Of a stretch of DNA of 64,000 nucleotides, positions 9,704-21,578 are shown one piece after another. The notes beneath the pieces were generated by a model. It had not been told where the DNA came from. It searched no databases and worked only from the letters and a program-made list of their open reading frames with translations. Position 1 is the first letter of the stretch. Each line of letters opens with the position of its first letter. The position numbers and the translations under genes were made by a program. Source of the stretch: Anopheles merus (taxonomy: Eukaryota; Arthropoda; Insecta; Diptera; Culicidae); the NCBI RefSeq assembly GCF_017562075.2, contig NC_054085.1, positions 13,171,222 to 13,235,221 of the forward strand, given 5' to 3'.

Positions 9704-12282
9704 TGTACTTAAAATCATTCACTGGAATACCAACGGTATTTCAAGCAAAAAAGACGAATTTTTTAACTACCTTTTGAAAAAAGATATACACATCGCAGCC
9801 ATAAGTGAGACATTTCTTAAGAATGGTACTCGCTTTTCGCATCCCAATTATCATACTTACAGACTAGACAGAACTCAGGGAGAAAAAGGTGGAGTAGCTT
9901 TAGTAATATCTAAAACTATCAACCACGAAGTAAATAGTGACTACAAATTAAAAGTACTTGAAGCAAAGTAAAGTGACCATTATTTCCATCTATAATCCAG
10001 GTTCAAACAATGATCACAGTAGTTTCAGGAAGGACATCACAAAACTAAGCAAAATATCAAATCACTTTATTATCTGTGGTGATTTTAACGCACGTCACCG
10101 TTTCTGGAACTGTAGCAAAGCAAATCAGATGGGAAAAACCCTTTTCGAGGAAAATCAAAGAGGAAAATTTTCTATTGTTCATCCTGAAGAGCACACCCAT
10201 TATCCAAATGACCCAAATCGTCTCCCCTCAACCATAGATCTACTATTAACTAACAAACCCGAAAAAATTTGCAATATTCTTACCATACAAAAATTTACCT
10301 CAGATCACTTACCTGTTTATTTTGAATATAATATTGGCCTAATACAAAACAAACATATTTCTGGAATACCGAACTACTCAGAAGCAAACTGGACTTTATT
10401 CAAAGAAATTTTAAATAAACGCCTCAATACAAATAATCTAAATCTCCAAAATATTAACACATCAAACCAAATAGATCAAATGATAAAATATTTCTCAAAA
10501 TTAATTAACTACGCCCACACTAAGTCTGTCCCATTCATAATACCAGATAAATTTAAAATAATTCTACCCCCTAATATACTTCAAAAAATTAAACATCGAA
10601 ATGCAACAAGGAAGCAATGGCAGAAAGATAGAAATAACACTATACTTAAAACAACTTATAACACATTAAAAAAAGAAATAATATTAGATATAAAAAACTT
10701 ACGAAACCAGAGTTGGACAGGCAATCATGAAAAAATTAATAACGACCCAAGCAAATCTAGACTATGGAAATTTGTTAGAATTATAAAAGGTAATTCTACA
10801 TTTATTCCTCCCTTAAAAGCTAATGGAAAGTGTTATATTACAAATAATGAAAAATGTGAAATTCTGAGAGACCATTTTGATAAAGCTTACAGAACAACGT
10901 TTCCTAATCAGAGCCCAATTGAACATCACATCCAAGAGACAAATAGTAGATTCTTCTCCTACCATCAAACTCAACCCAGCAACAACCTCGATCCCATAAA
11001 CTTTATTAAACCAAAACACATTACAAACACCATTTATAAGTTGAAATCAAAAAAATCTCAAGGGCCAGATCAAATCAATAACCGTTCCCTAAAACAGTTG
11101 CCTAAAAAAGCCATCGTATATTTAGCGTTTATTTTAAACGCTTGTACCAAAATCCACTATTTTCCTCTTGAATGGAAAATAGGCAAAGTCATCCCAATTC
11201 CAAAACCCAAAAAAGACTATAAAGACCCTAAAAGCTATAGACCAATAAGTTTACTCAGTTGTCTGGGAAAAATTTTTGAAAAAATTTTACAAAAAAATAT
11301 TATGAAGCATCTCAATCAACACACCATCATACCTTCTTACCAATACGGTTTCCAACCAGGGCATTCAACTACTAAACAAATTGATAGATTAACCACAAAC
11401 ATCAAAACACAGCGAAATATTAAAAAATCCACTGGTTTTGTGATGCTAGATCTAGAAAAAGCGTTTGATACGGTATGGCACCAAGGGCTTTTGTACAAAC
11501 TAATTTCTTTCAATTTTCCTCCGAACATCATTTAACTGATTCAGTCATTTTTATCCGATAGAAGCTGTTTCGTGCAAATAACCTCTTCAAAATCAAATGA
11601 CATTCACCCACCTGCCGGATTACCCCAAGGCAGCGTGCTGTCACCCGTTCTTTTCAACATATTTACAAGCGACTTGCCTAAAACAAAATCTGTAAAAAAA
11701 TATTGTTTTGCAGATGACTTTGCCATGAGTAGTTCGGATTCCAATCCAAAATCTATTATTAAAAACCTCAACAATGGAATTAAAAAATATGTGACATTTT
11801 GTAAAACTTGGAAATTAAAAATCAACGAGGAAAAATCTGAGGCCATATTTTTTACACGTTGCACTAGCGCATATAAATTACCAGATCGTGATCTAAAAAT
11901 AAGTGACTGGGATATTGCTTGGAAAGACAATGTAAAGTATTTGGGATTGTTTTTGGATAAAAGGCTCATCTTCAGGAAACATATAGAGGAAAAAGTTATA
12001 AGTGGATCAAGACTTATAAAAAGTTTGTATAGCTTCATAAACAAGAATTCTAAATTGAACTTAAAAAACAAACTGTTACTTTATAAAACCGTAATTAGGT
12101 CAACAATTCTTTACTCATCTAAAATATGGGCAAATTGTTCAAATGTTCATATAAATAAGTTACAAGTATTTCAGAATAAGTTCTTGAAAAGAGTGCTAAA
12201 CCTTCCCCCATGGCATATCACATTTGATATACATAGAATTACTGGTTTTGAACTAGTAAAAAATTTTGTTCGTAACACATAA
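9703..12282 (+). pseudogene. ORF2 endonuclease/reverse transcriptase, broken by two frameshifts and a stop
   Basis: ORF2 should start at the ATG overlapping the ORF1 stop. The endonuclease start (IIHWNTNGI) is one frame away, so a one-base change lies within the first few codons. The original frame returns at about 9956-9968. Endonuclease motifs are present in order: WNTNG, SETFL, GDFNARH (about 10078), TIDLLLTN and SDHLPV. RT motifs follow: KKSQGPDQI, SYRPISLLS, YGFQPGHST, LDLEKAFDTVW, then an in-frame TAA at 11533-11535, GLPQGSVLSP and the catalytic box CFADDFAM (about 11707). The frame ends at 12282 after a thumb region, with no RNase H. All catalytic residues I can see are retained. The product would nick target DNA and copy element RNA in the nucleus. 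As it stands only truncated proteins could be made. Confidence 0.9.
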
Positions 12283-12544
12283 GTTTTGTAATGCCAGTGA
12301 AGGCACAATTGTAAATAGCTAGATTGTAATGTAGATGTAAAAATAGGAGTAAGGACTAGTACGTAGGATTATCTTAAGGTAAAACAATCAGAGGGTTTTT
12401 TTTCTAATTTTTCCCGATCTACTTCAATTCAGGTAAAGATGTACAATCCAAATACGCAAAGCGTTATAACAATCAAGTTATTGAGTAGAGGTCAATCGAT
12501 CGGAACCAATGTATAATTTGTGGAATATTGTTACAAAACAAATC

Positions 12545-12550
12545 AATAAA
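12545..12550 (+). terminator. Poly(A) signal of the Jockey-like element
   Basis: AATAAA lies 13 bases before the 3' end of the element, just upstream of the TTAC repeat tail. Confidence 0.6.
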
Positions 12551-12563
12551 TTACTTACTTACT

Positions 12564-12578
12564 AACAGCAGTAACAAC
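12564..12578. repeat. 15-bp target-site duplication, right copy
   Basis: Exact copy of 8408-8422, immediately after the TTACTTACTTACT tail of the retrotransposon. Confidence 0.9.
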
Positions 12579-12615
12579 AATAAAACGAAAAAAGAAAAAA
12601 ATCAATAAGAAGGTA

Positions 12616-12671
12616 AAGAAGAAGAAGAAGAAGAAGAAGAAGAAGAGAAGAAGAAGAAGAAGAAGAAGAAA
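12616..12671. repeat. (AAG)n microsatellite
   Basis: About 56 bp of AAG repeats with one interruption (AAGAGAAG), a short distance outside the right duplication of the retrotransposon. Confidence 0.9.
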
Positions 12672-15600
12672 CAAAAATATAAAGAATTTTGATATTTCAA
12701 AATCTCCAATGGTTGTTATAATTTACTGTTCTTAAGAAACTATACAAAAAAACACCACTCGACTAGAACGGCTATTGGTCAGTACTTACAAGTCCCGAAA
12801 GCCTGTATAGGCAGGTATCGGGTGGAGTGTACATTAAAACCCTTGCTTCTATCATTAATTTCATCCTAAACGTATTTATTTATTTTAAAATTGAACTTTG
12901 GACAGACCTGTCCATAAACGTTGCATAAAACAACCTGATGAACGATGTATAAATGGGGCACAAAGCTTTTGATTAAATACTCATAAAAGGTAAACAAACC
13001 ATTACCGGGAAACAAAGTACGTTTTGATTTCACGAAGTCACAGCAAACCAGTACATACAAAAAAATGCTAGCCCACTCCCAAAAGTAATTAAAAATCGCA
13101 ATTATTATGCAATTTAGGTGTTTGACTTTAAACCAAACAGTGCTAAACAAAAGCAATTATGCTACCTTACAGTTAATTTTACAGACAATTTTCTAATTAC
13201 CAAGCTTGCAATTAATAATATGTCAATTTCGCAAACAATCGACAATGTCCCAGCATGTACCTCATTTCTTAGCAAATAACAAACATTAAAGTAACATATG
13301 GCTACACTCCAAATGGGTTTCTATACTCTTTGCTTCGACAGGGAAAATGCACCACTCGTACCAGATGGCGTTATGTTTTGTTAATATTTTCTATGCTCCC
13401 CAGCACCCAAACAGCCGACGTAAAAAAAAAACAAGGTTCTACCATGACAACGAATACCGCATTGTTGTATTAATGCAAACTAACACACGCCGGTACCCAA
13501 TTAACCAACTGGGGCCAGACTTTATCTAGAACATTAATACCGAAACCGGGAGGGCAGGTGGACCAGCCATGGTGGAAGAAAAGGTGCGGGGTTGCACACA
13601 CAAAAAATGCATCATGACAAAATAATAACACCAAAAGCAGCGCACGATCCAGTCGGGCGAAATTGGGTGCAATTTTAATTTTCCTGATGTCAGTAGAATT
13701 TTCATCCCGCCAGGTGGTGGTGGTGGTGTTGGGAGTGCTTCCGCACTGTATTCTGCCTTTGGGGAGGTTTACATTTTCGTTGTTGCTTTGTCTGGGACAG
13801 CGTTTTCTTCCCTTGCAAGTGGTACATTGTCACATACCACTGCTGCACAGGATAAAGATAGGGAAAAGAATTGCGGGAAAAACCCCCCCACAGTCTTCCT
13901 TTTTTCCTTGTCGAATGTCACTTTAAGGTGACGGAAGAGAGTGACACATTTTTTGCCATTTTCCCCACCCAGTTGGGAATGGATGGCTGGAAGGTGTGTT
14001 TGTGAGGAGGTTTCGGTTTGGTTGCGTTTTTAATATTCCAGCTACATGCCCGAACGGCTTGTTTGCAATTTTTTAATATTTCAAAGCCCGTGCCTGTGTG
14101 CTGTAGAAGCAAGAAAAGGCAAATCTCCTCCTGGGGGAAAAAAGGTAAAGAACGAGAGTGACGTGTGACGTGATGAGTCCGTTTGTTAAATGTAGATCGG
14201 TTGGAGAGAAGAGGGATTGATTACTTTTTTTCGTGTTGTTGTTAGCGCTGCCTTAAGAAACGTTCCATCCCTTTTTTTGAAAGCCCGTTCGATAGAGTTG
14301 GTTAGATTTAAAGGGAGACAAGTGAAGCAAATATTTAACAAAACTGTTTGACATTAGTGTTCCCTTTTAAAATCCCCCAAAACCTCAGCAGGATATAAAT
14401 CACCGAGCCAAATGCCGAGGCCCAGTTAGCCGCCGCTACCGTTTACAAGGTCATGATTGTATTATTAACTTGTAAACTCTCTCTCTCACACACTCCTTTC
14501 GAACGCCCCCAACCGTGCTTGAATACATTAATTTACAGCTGCCTTTTCCACCTGCAGCCTTCCCTTTTCTGCTCATTAGGCAGAGCACAACAAAAGCCAA
14601 GCATCCACTCCGAGAGACTGCAAGACTCTTGCATTCCATAACTCATGCGTTTATCGTCCACACACACACGCACACACTGCACAAGGGGCATGCACTACTA
14701 AAGTTTGGAAATTTATTCCCAAACACGTCCGATAGCATGTCGAACATCGCGCGATACAGTTCTTTCCCGTTTGCGCGGTGGGAGCGTCAACATCATCACC
14801 AATAAAGGCCAATAAACAATCCGTTTTACAAATGTGTCTTTCTCTTCTCGCTCGCTTCGGTTTCCTTCCGTTCCTATATTCGTGTGTGTGTGGGTGTGGA
14901 CACACGATTGGACCCCAAGATGGTCTGGAGATTGGCAAAGATGTGCGTCTTGGTGCACAAGCAACAACAACAACAACGCACCAGTAACGATAACGAGTAG
15001 GAAAAAATAAACTGTCAACCTTTTAAATTCATCCACTGCATTTAGAGCGCTCGCGTGTTTGCCTCTGCCGGGGCCATAAATTAGGGATTAGAAACGGTGG
15101 ACCATCTCTTCCAAAAAGGGGAGCAGCAGCACCAGCAGCAGCAGCAGATAGATAGATGCGTTCCAGTGAAACCGGAAATGATGATGCACCGGCACTGTTT
15201 GCATCATTTGGTCCAGAGTCGATACGCGTTTTCCAATTCCCAATGGGAAAGGCAGAAACCATTTCATCCAAGCGACTGATTACGAGATTTTCGTCCACCC
15301 AAAAACACAAAAAACAAACGTGAGCAGAGCAGGTGGTGTCATTAATGGTGTTATTTATTTCAGTGCCTCGCTAAGTGCAGCCACCCAGTGGCAAATGGAC
15401 CGAAAAACACGGAAAAAAGGCGAAGCACGGTGCGTGTGATGCTCAATGGGCGATTACGGCGAGCGTAAACATGGCGTTCCAGCATGGCGAAACAACATTC
15501 TGAACATTCTGATGGTGCCATTCGACCAACCGTAGTAGGAAACAATAGAGCGGGGTTTTTTCTGCTGTTGGCAAATAAACGAAATGAGCAATGGCATAAC

Positions 15601-15888
15601 AAATAAGTTTTTTTTGCTGGTAGCTGTGATTTTTTGCCCTTTTTTTGGGGAAAAACGAAACCATTCCATCCCAGTTTCCCACTGAACGGATTAGGGTGTG
15701 ATCGTTTTAGTTTACTTTTCTCACTGGTGCTACGCGGATGGGTAGATGTGGAGAACAGTGGGAAAGTAAAGGTGGTAAAGATGATGAACACAAAGAAAAG
15801 GTAAAATAAGTAAAGCATTCGACATTCAGAATTAATACATAAACTACCAAGAAATAACAGAATATACAAAAATAGGATCAAATGTAAA
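12672..15888. other. Non-coding stretch, no gene seen
   Basis: A short imperfect hairpin (CCCGAAAGCCTGTATAGGC and its inverse) lies at about 12794-12822. The region 13500-15900 is richer in GC and homopolymers and yields many overlapping small frames on both strands, for example 15360-15881 minus. None has a domain, a splice context or a consistent codon bias. Short CA, CAG and CAA runs occur at 14660-14680, 15120-15150 and 14960-14980. Confidence 0.5.
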
Positions 15889-16207
15889 GGCCGGGATACA
15901 TTGATCGTACTCGCTAGTATAATCCAACGAAGTTCTTTCGCCGCTTAGGGAATGGTCGTGCCGGATCTCAAATTTAAGAAGTTTTTTTCACCGTTTTTTA
16001 ATTCAAAAATGGCTGAAATACTTGCCTATCATATTGATCTATCATATACACAGCTTTTTCAGTCCAGACTAAGTAAAACACATGGAAAAATAACATATTT
16101 TCTGAAGCGGCTTCAAATTATTTGGCTAAATGCTTCGGTCAGCCGCCACCAGATACGCTAGTGAACATCTAAAATACACTAGCGAGTACGGACGATGTAC
16201 CGATGTA
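15889..16207. mobile_element. MITE-like inverted-repeat element
   Basis: A 25-bp terminal inverted repeat is visible at 15897-15921 and 16175-16199, matching at 21 of 25 positions. The shared core is CGTACTCGCTAGT. The enclosed 250 bp have no coding capacity. Outer sequence (GGCCGGGA on the left) suggests the true ends lie a few bases outside. I could not find a clear target duplication, so superfamily and exact ends are open. Confidence 0.6.
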
Positions 16208-16997
16208 TTAAGAGAATATTAAAATAAACAGAAATTATGTTAAAATAAAATATATATAACCCACAACACAACACAATTGCAACAAGCAACGAATAGCTCT
16301 TGAAAATGGCAGACGAGAAGAAAAGTTTATCTTAAGCTTTAAAATATATAGAAAATTTTAAGCTTAAGCATAATTTTAAATTTTAATTATAAGACATAGA
16401 AAACAGCATGCTAGTATCGTAATAGATATTAATTATAGTAATAACACAAAGATTAAACTGAAACGAAAACAGAGCATAAATAGCTCTGAAAAGCTAGATA
16501 CGATTTCTAAAACAATGAAATAGACAATACACAACAACCAATTATTATCATTTCCAAGAAGATAAAATTTTCTAAACAAATACAAATACCAAATTTTAGA
16601 TGAAAGTAATAATGGATTGTATGTGGTTGAACAAAAATATGAGAACAAACTTAAAAAAAAAGTCTGACATGGCAATTGAAAATCCCATTTTATGCAGATT
16701 ACTAATTATAACATAGCGTGATATTAAAATATTTGAAGGAATAAAAATAGAAATGGAAATATAATTTCTTGCATTTTATGATATTAATTCTAAAACGGTT
16801 ATAACGAAACTAAAACTTAAATTTTAACAGACATCACATTTTTACCACTATGCACCTGCAAAGTGTCGATTGGAAGGGTCTCGGGGCGCCTCGCACTTGT
16901 AACACCGTAAACGCCAAGTGTCAGCTTCACATGGCGGATTATCTCCCACCGGGCGGGTGAAGATGTGCGTATAATCCCGTATCCCCCTCCATTGTAC

Positions 16998-17047
<50 letters not shown>

Positions 17048-18833
17048 ATATTATGGAGCAGGAAAAATGAAAGAAAAAAGTCAAACACAGCTCAAAATAC
17101 ACATTTCGATGATAATGACCTAATGGTCTGGCCGGTGCTCGCGTGCAATGTGCACAAAACAAACACACTTACCTCCGGGATACACGCTCTCTCTCTCTCT
17201 CACTCCCTCTAATGCTCATCCAATGGGTCGGGCTAACGGTGATGAATTTGAAATTCAAAATCTCTTCAGCACACACAACCACATACACTGTCAGTGTCTG
17301 ACCGGTGAACGGGGCCGGTCCCGCAGCCACACCGCGCACGGGTGGGTCAGAAATTAATTTCAGAAAACTGTTAAATAGTTCAAGTGCTTCTCTGGGTCGG
17401 CAGCGTATTAAAACTGGCCCCCCGGTGGTCTGGTGGTCTCACTGCAGGAAGGAGCATCGTTCGTTCGTGCACTGAGTGCACAATCACCGAACTTTGTCTG
17501 GGTTTTTGGGGAAGCATTATCGGGCGGCCGTGTTGAACGGGCGCTAGAAGAAAAGGAGCATTTTCGTACATGATGGGACTGGGCCGAGATTCATGCGCAT
17601 AAATTACTGTCCACTGTCAATCAGGGCACCCTGTAGCTGGTGGATCGGAGTCGAACAGGGAGCAATCTCGGCTGCTTGGAAAAAGGATATGGAGTTGGCA
17701 CAAAGCTGTGGGAAAGTTGTTTTCCAGTGGAAAATTTAAGGCCGTTTACCGTAAGAGGCTCCGAGAAATGGTTTAGGATCCAAGTGCATATCGTGTGGTC
17801 GTGTCAGTATATTCTAGAAATTTTGCTGTACTTCAATTTTGGATCATAAAACCAAAAACTACAGATGTAATGAACATTAACGTATGAGGAACTGCAACTT
17901 TACAGAATTGATGTCAGGTTCTAGGGATTTTGAACATTATTATAGTTTGTGAGGTCGAACACGACTTGTAATATCCCGAACACGATTGAGTGAATATCCG
18001 CAACCAATTTTAGGCAACTCTTAGTCATCTGAAACGCCAACTTGAAGGACCACACTTTTGACACCGACTCAATTTCTAGAAAAATCATTACTAGTAAAAT
18101 GGACGTTTCATGAGTCGGGTTTCTTTCACATCAATTTGCCAAGATCAATAAAATTAATACAGACAATTAGCTCCACTAGCTCTAGGTTTCACTTGGAGGA
18201 AGTTGAATAGATGCTACGAGCTTGAAGGAGAAAATACAGTATTCAAAGACATAACATCAAATATTTGGAGCAGTTTAGAAACAAAACACCTTGAAAACAC
18301 GATACGTAAATTACAGATTAGTAAAACCTGTCAAGATGTGATGGGCAAAACTGAACTGTTTGTAAAAATTATCATATCAAAGTGCATTGAGCTGCTTTTA
18401 GAAGTCTCCTAGTACCTCAAAATATTTTGAAACTCACGTTCAGGTCATGTCAATGTTACTGGAAAACTGCTCTGGTGTGCCACCCAGTAAGTAGTAATCT
18501 AGCTAAAAGTTCAACAGGAAAGTAATGAAAGTAATCTGCACTACGGGCACTAGTGAAATTATTCCTTTAGGGTATTTGTTTCAATTTTTAGCATGCTTTA
18601 TCACGCTATCAGTGCACAACCTTTCAAAACCCTCCTCCAGCACAGGAATGTCCTGCTAAATTACTTGCCCGTGTGACTAGACTGAAATTAATCCACGAAA
18701 CGATGAACAAGCTTTCCCCATTGCAACATTTGGCCCTTGGGAAAAGCTACAGTAAATAGGCACTCACCAAACCAAACAACAACTCCAACGTCATCTATTA
18801 CATACTTCCAAGTGCAATAGCTCACAAGCTCAC
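16208..18833. other. Non-coding stretch with (CT)n microsatellite
   Basis: The part at 16208-16850 is very AT-rich and includes a short palindromic segment at 16330-16367 (CTTAAGCTT and its inverse around an AT core). A CT tract lies at 17004-17045. No exon or RNA gene is recognised. The 69-codon frame at 18203-18412 is AT-rich with no ATG at its start and is taken as chance. Confidence 0.5.
17004..17045. repeat. (CT)21 microsatellite
   Basis: About 42 bp of uninterrupted CT repeats. Confidence 0.95.
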
Positions 18834-18978
18834 CGGGTTCATCATTTGTCGATAATCTCACCGGTGCCGGTGGTAGCAGATTGATGCTTGAGGCACCGCT
18901 CATAGTGGTGTTCGTTACCGGGTCCGCTGATGCCGCTTCGGTATCGCCTCGGTACGGAATTAATCTCCGATGCTTCAT
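18834..18978 (-). CDS. Possible first coding exon of an unidentified gene
   Basis: On the minus strand an ATG at 18978 (after an in-frame TGA) opens 48 codons of balanced composition. They start MKHRRLIPYRGDTEAASADP and end RLSTNDEP. One extra base precedes a good donor, CCCG|GTGAGC at 18834/18833. The residues include an SGASSINLLPP stretch but no domain I recognise. An ATG at 19003 in another frame opens a 51-codon overlapping frame, which either weakens the call or is an upstream ORF. An earlier donor GTGAGA also exists within the exon. The next exon would lie below 18.8 kb, possibly outside this window. This is inference from codon character and donor quality only. Confidence 0.28.
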
Positions 18979-20647
18979 CTTCTCGCTTGGCACACCGGGT
19001 CATAGATATCCCTTCAGCTCGACGGCTAACGAACACGGGCTTTAATAGCACGGCTGCATGTTCCTACGGTTGACATTATCGGCGGGCCCGATCGCGTTCC
19101 GTTGCCGTGTAATTGGAGCTCGCGCAAGTAATCGAGTATTTTTTCCCTCCAGGTCGGCGGAGGCGACGGGGAAAAGAGAACCATTTGTTGCTATACAAAT
19201 GATGAGCCACGATCAATACTCGTCTCGTTGCGTAGCGGGGCTGTCAGTTTTGATAGTCACCGGCCGTCCGCCCGGGTTGGTCGGGTGGGTGAAATGAAAA
19301 CGATAAAATTAATGAAGAAATTTCGCCCCAACAGGCTGTCAAACGGGAGGGGGTGGAGGGATGGCTCATTATTATTAAGAAACACACACACGCTCTTCCG
19401 GCTCAGCGTCGTAATGCCATCTGCTGACGTGCGCACTAATTGACAATTATGTTCGATTGTTGTTAAGCTTGGTTGTCTACCATCCAGATTCCGTACGTAC
19501 GAAACACCTACAATCTTAAGGTGCAGCATCACCAGTGAATCAGCAAACAAACTTGCAATGCAATCGTACCTAACATTGACAGATACAGACTTCCCACCGT
19601 CATCGATGGGATGCAGTTTGCAGTTCAGGATACATCTCAGCGCAGCGTTTGCACTGACAGAAGAGTTGTAGATTTTTATCACTACAACATGATCCGAATG
19701 GGCAGCGATGGGTGAGCCCAGACAGACGGAAACATCGATGGTGCAGTGGTTTTTCGAAACACATACACAACCAGCTAAATTGCTGTATGCTCGGTGTCGA
19801 GCGAGAATTCAGCAAACTCATTGCTGCCAACACAAATAAAATCATGTAATCTAGATTAGTGCTCTCGGTTTGGTTTCGTCTTTTTTCTTTTCTTTCGCCC
19901 GTTTTGGGGCTCTCTGACCGGTTCGGAGGATGATGGTGGAACGTTGAGTTCAGTGTCTGACGTTAGAAAAATCCGCTAGCTCATGGTCACGGTCGTTCGG
20001 TGTAATTCAATCATTAGAGCGATATCGTGATGCAGTTTGCATTTGGAGTAAAAGGGTTCGAAAGGAATTGGTTGTAAAACCAAAAGCTAACCGAGTCATT
20101 TGATAATTATTTCCTCGCCATGGAGTGGCCTCTGACTCTTTGGGAAGTCAGTATGGCAAAAAGATTGGATGATTGGGCTATAATATCATAAAGTATTCTA
20201 TGACGATAACACGATGTGTATTGGCAGATTGATTCAACATGCCGGAATAGTAGTACCATTTCCTAATCGGAAAAGTGTCAGTGAATCATTAGTGAAAAGT
20301 GTATAATTTGATTGCGGCGAACTAAAACAATCTCAAAAATTTGTATCACACGTAGTCCTAAACATGCAAGGCACATTATGAGCTGAAACCATTAACTTGA
20401 GTCACAGTTTTTTTTTGGGGCTTTGGAGGGGAAAATCGTAACATGCGACTTTTACATTTACATTTATTGAAATTCATATATGTGCCTTCTAAGTGCAACT
20501 AAAAATTGTAAAGTTTATTGATAAACAATGAAGTAAACTTCAATAATACGTACACTATTCTGAGACATTTGAGACCAAAACTAAACACAGAAAATTATTC
20601 TTAATTTAAAATGAAAAGTAGCACAAGACACGAACACCTTAGAAGGC
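18979..20647. other. Non-coding or unresolved stretch
   Basis: A GC-richer patch at 18980-19350 could hold the promoter and 5' UTR of the possible exon just downstream on the minus strand. The minus-strand frame over 19257-19790 contains several cysteines and a few protein-like segments, but it lacks an ATG and I cannot tie it to a gene. The rest is AT-rich. Confidence 0.4.
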
Positions 20648-21578
20648 GTACAAACTAGTGGTGGGAGCTGGGAATCGGACCTACCCGATTCCGATTCCAA
20701 GTTCGGAATCAATTCCGGAGACGATTCGGATTCTGGAATCGATTTCTTTCCGATTCTGGAGTTGGTTCCGGAGCCGATTCCGGAGTTGAATCCGGAGCTT
20801 GTTCCGGAGTTGGTTACGGAGTTGAATCCGGAGCCGATTCCGGATTCGACTCCAGAATCGATTCCGAGATCGGATCTGGAATCGATTCCAGGTTCGGAAT
20901 TGGCTTCGGAATCATATTGGTCTCCGGAATTGGAATCGACCTGGGAATCGCAATTTGCTCCGTTAACGGAACCATGCTTGACTCCAGAAATGAAGTTAGC
21001 TCCGGAATGAGAATTAGTTTTTGAATTGTAATAAGAAGTGTGGGAAGCGAAATAAGTCCGGGAATTTCCATGTGAATAGATAATTTACAAGTAAATTTTG
21101 ATTCTTCGTCGCTATCAACACGTAGCATCATTGGACCCAAACGCCTATTCCTATGAAGATGCCGAAACTGACTCCGTTTCGAAGCCGATTTTTATTCCGG
21201 AGAAAATTGCGGAACCGATTCCGATTCCGAAACTGATACTGATTCCGGAGCCGATTCCGATTCCGGAACCAGTTCCGGAACTAATTCCGAGGCCGATTCC
21301 GATTCCGAAGCCGATTCCGATTCCGGAGCCGATTACGATTCCGGAGCCGATTCCAGAGTCGATTCCGATTTCGTAATTGATACTGATTCCGGAGCCGATT
21401 CCGATTCCGGAACCAGTTCCGGAACTGATTCCGAAGCCGATTCGGGAACCAATTCTAGAACCGATTCCGGAATCGATTCCGGAAACTGATTCTGGGCCTA
21501 CTATCCGGAATCGATTCCAGAAAGCTAGCCGGAATCGATTCCGACGAAATCATCATTTTTCTCATCACTAGTACAAAC
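20648..21578. mobile_element. hAT-type non-autonomous element with GATTCC-array body
   Basis: A 915-bp unit (20656-21570) is flanked by an exact 8-bp duplication GTACAAAC (20648-20655 and 21571-21578). Its ends are imperfect inverted repeats, TAGTGGTGGGA on the left and TAGTGATGAGA inverted on the right (9 of 11). Eight-base duplications and a TAG/CAG start are hallmarks of hAT elements. Most of the body is a degenerate array of hexamers GATTCC, GGAGCC, GGAATC and relatives with 6- and 12-bp periods. One strand can be read for long distances as PIPEPIP-like repeats because no unit contains a stop. There is no transposase. The array may be an expanded internal minisatellite. Alternatively the whole could be a minisatellite with coincidental flanks, but the exact octamer plus paired ends argues against that. 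Confidence 0.75.

Larger units (their letters stand above)
8423..12563 (+). mobile_element. Jockey-like non-LTR retrotransposon, nearly full length
   Basis: This 4141-bp element lies between two perfect 15-bp target-site duplications. It begins GAGTTCTTCGGCAGCC, has a 144-nt 5' leader, ORF1 (Gag-like, zinc knuckles), an overlapping ORF2 (AP endonuclease then reverse transcriptase) and a 281-nt 3' UTR. The 3' UTR ends with AATAAA (12545-12550) and a short TTAC repeat. No RNase H domain follows the RT. With the PRE_C2HC/CCHC Gag and total length, this fits the Jockey clade rather than the I or Loa clades (inference). The exact duplication and intact ORF1 suggest a fairly recent insertion. ORF2 carries two frame changes and one stop, so this copy is not autonomous as sequenced. 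Coding sequence is A-rich on the sense strand, unlike the GC-rich host exons. Confidence 0.93.

Noticed and set aside
15360..15881. 173-codon minus-strand frame with hydrophobic N-terminus
   Set aside because: The hydrophobic part is translated from a T-rich block and the rest is low-complexity; no supporting evidence.
19257..19790. Cysteine-containing minus-strand frame that looks partly extracellular
   Set aside because: No ATG, no signal peptide in frame, and a single plausible acceptor (19823) leads into a different frame that ends after 16 codons.
20762..21571. PIPEP-like repeat protein frames
   Set aside because: The frames follow mechanically from a stop-free GATTCC/GGAGCC array inside a transposon-like unit. 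They break whenever the array slips and have no promoter or splice support.
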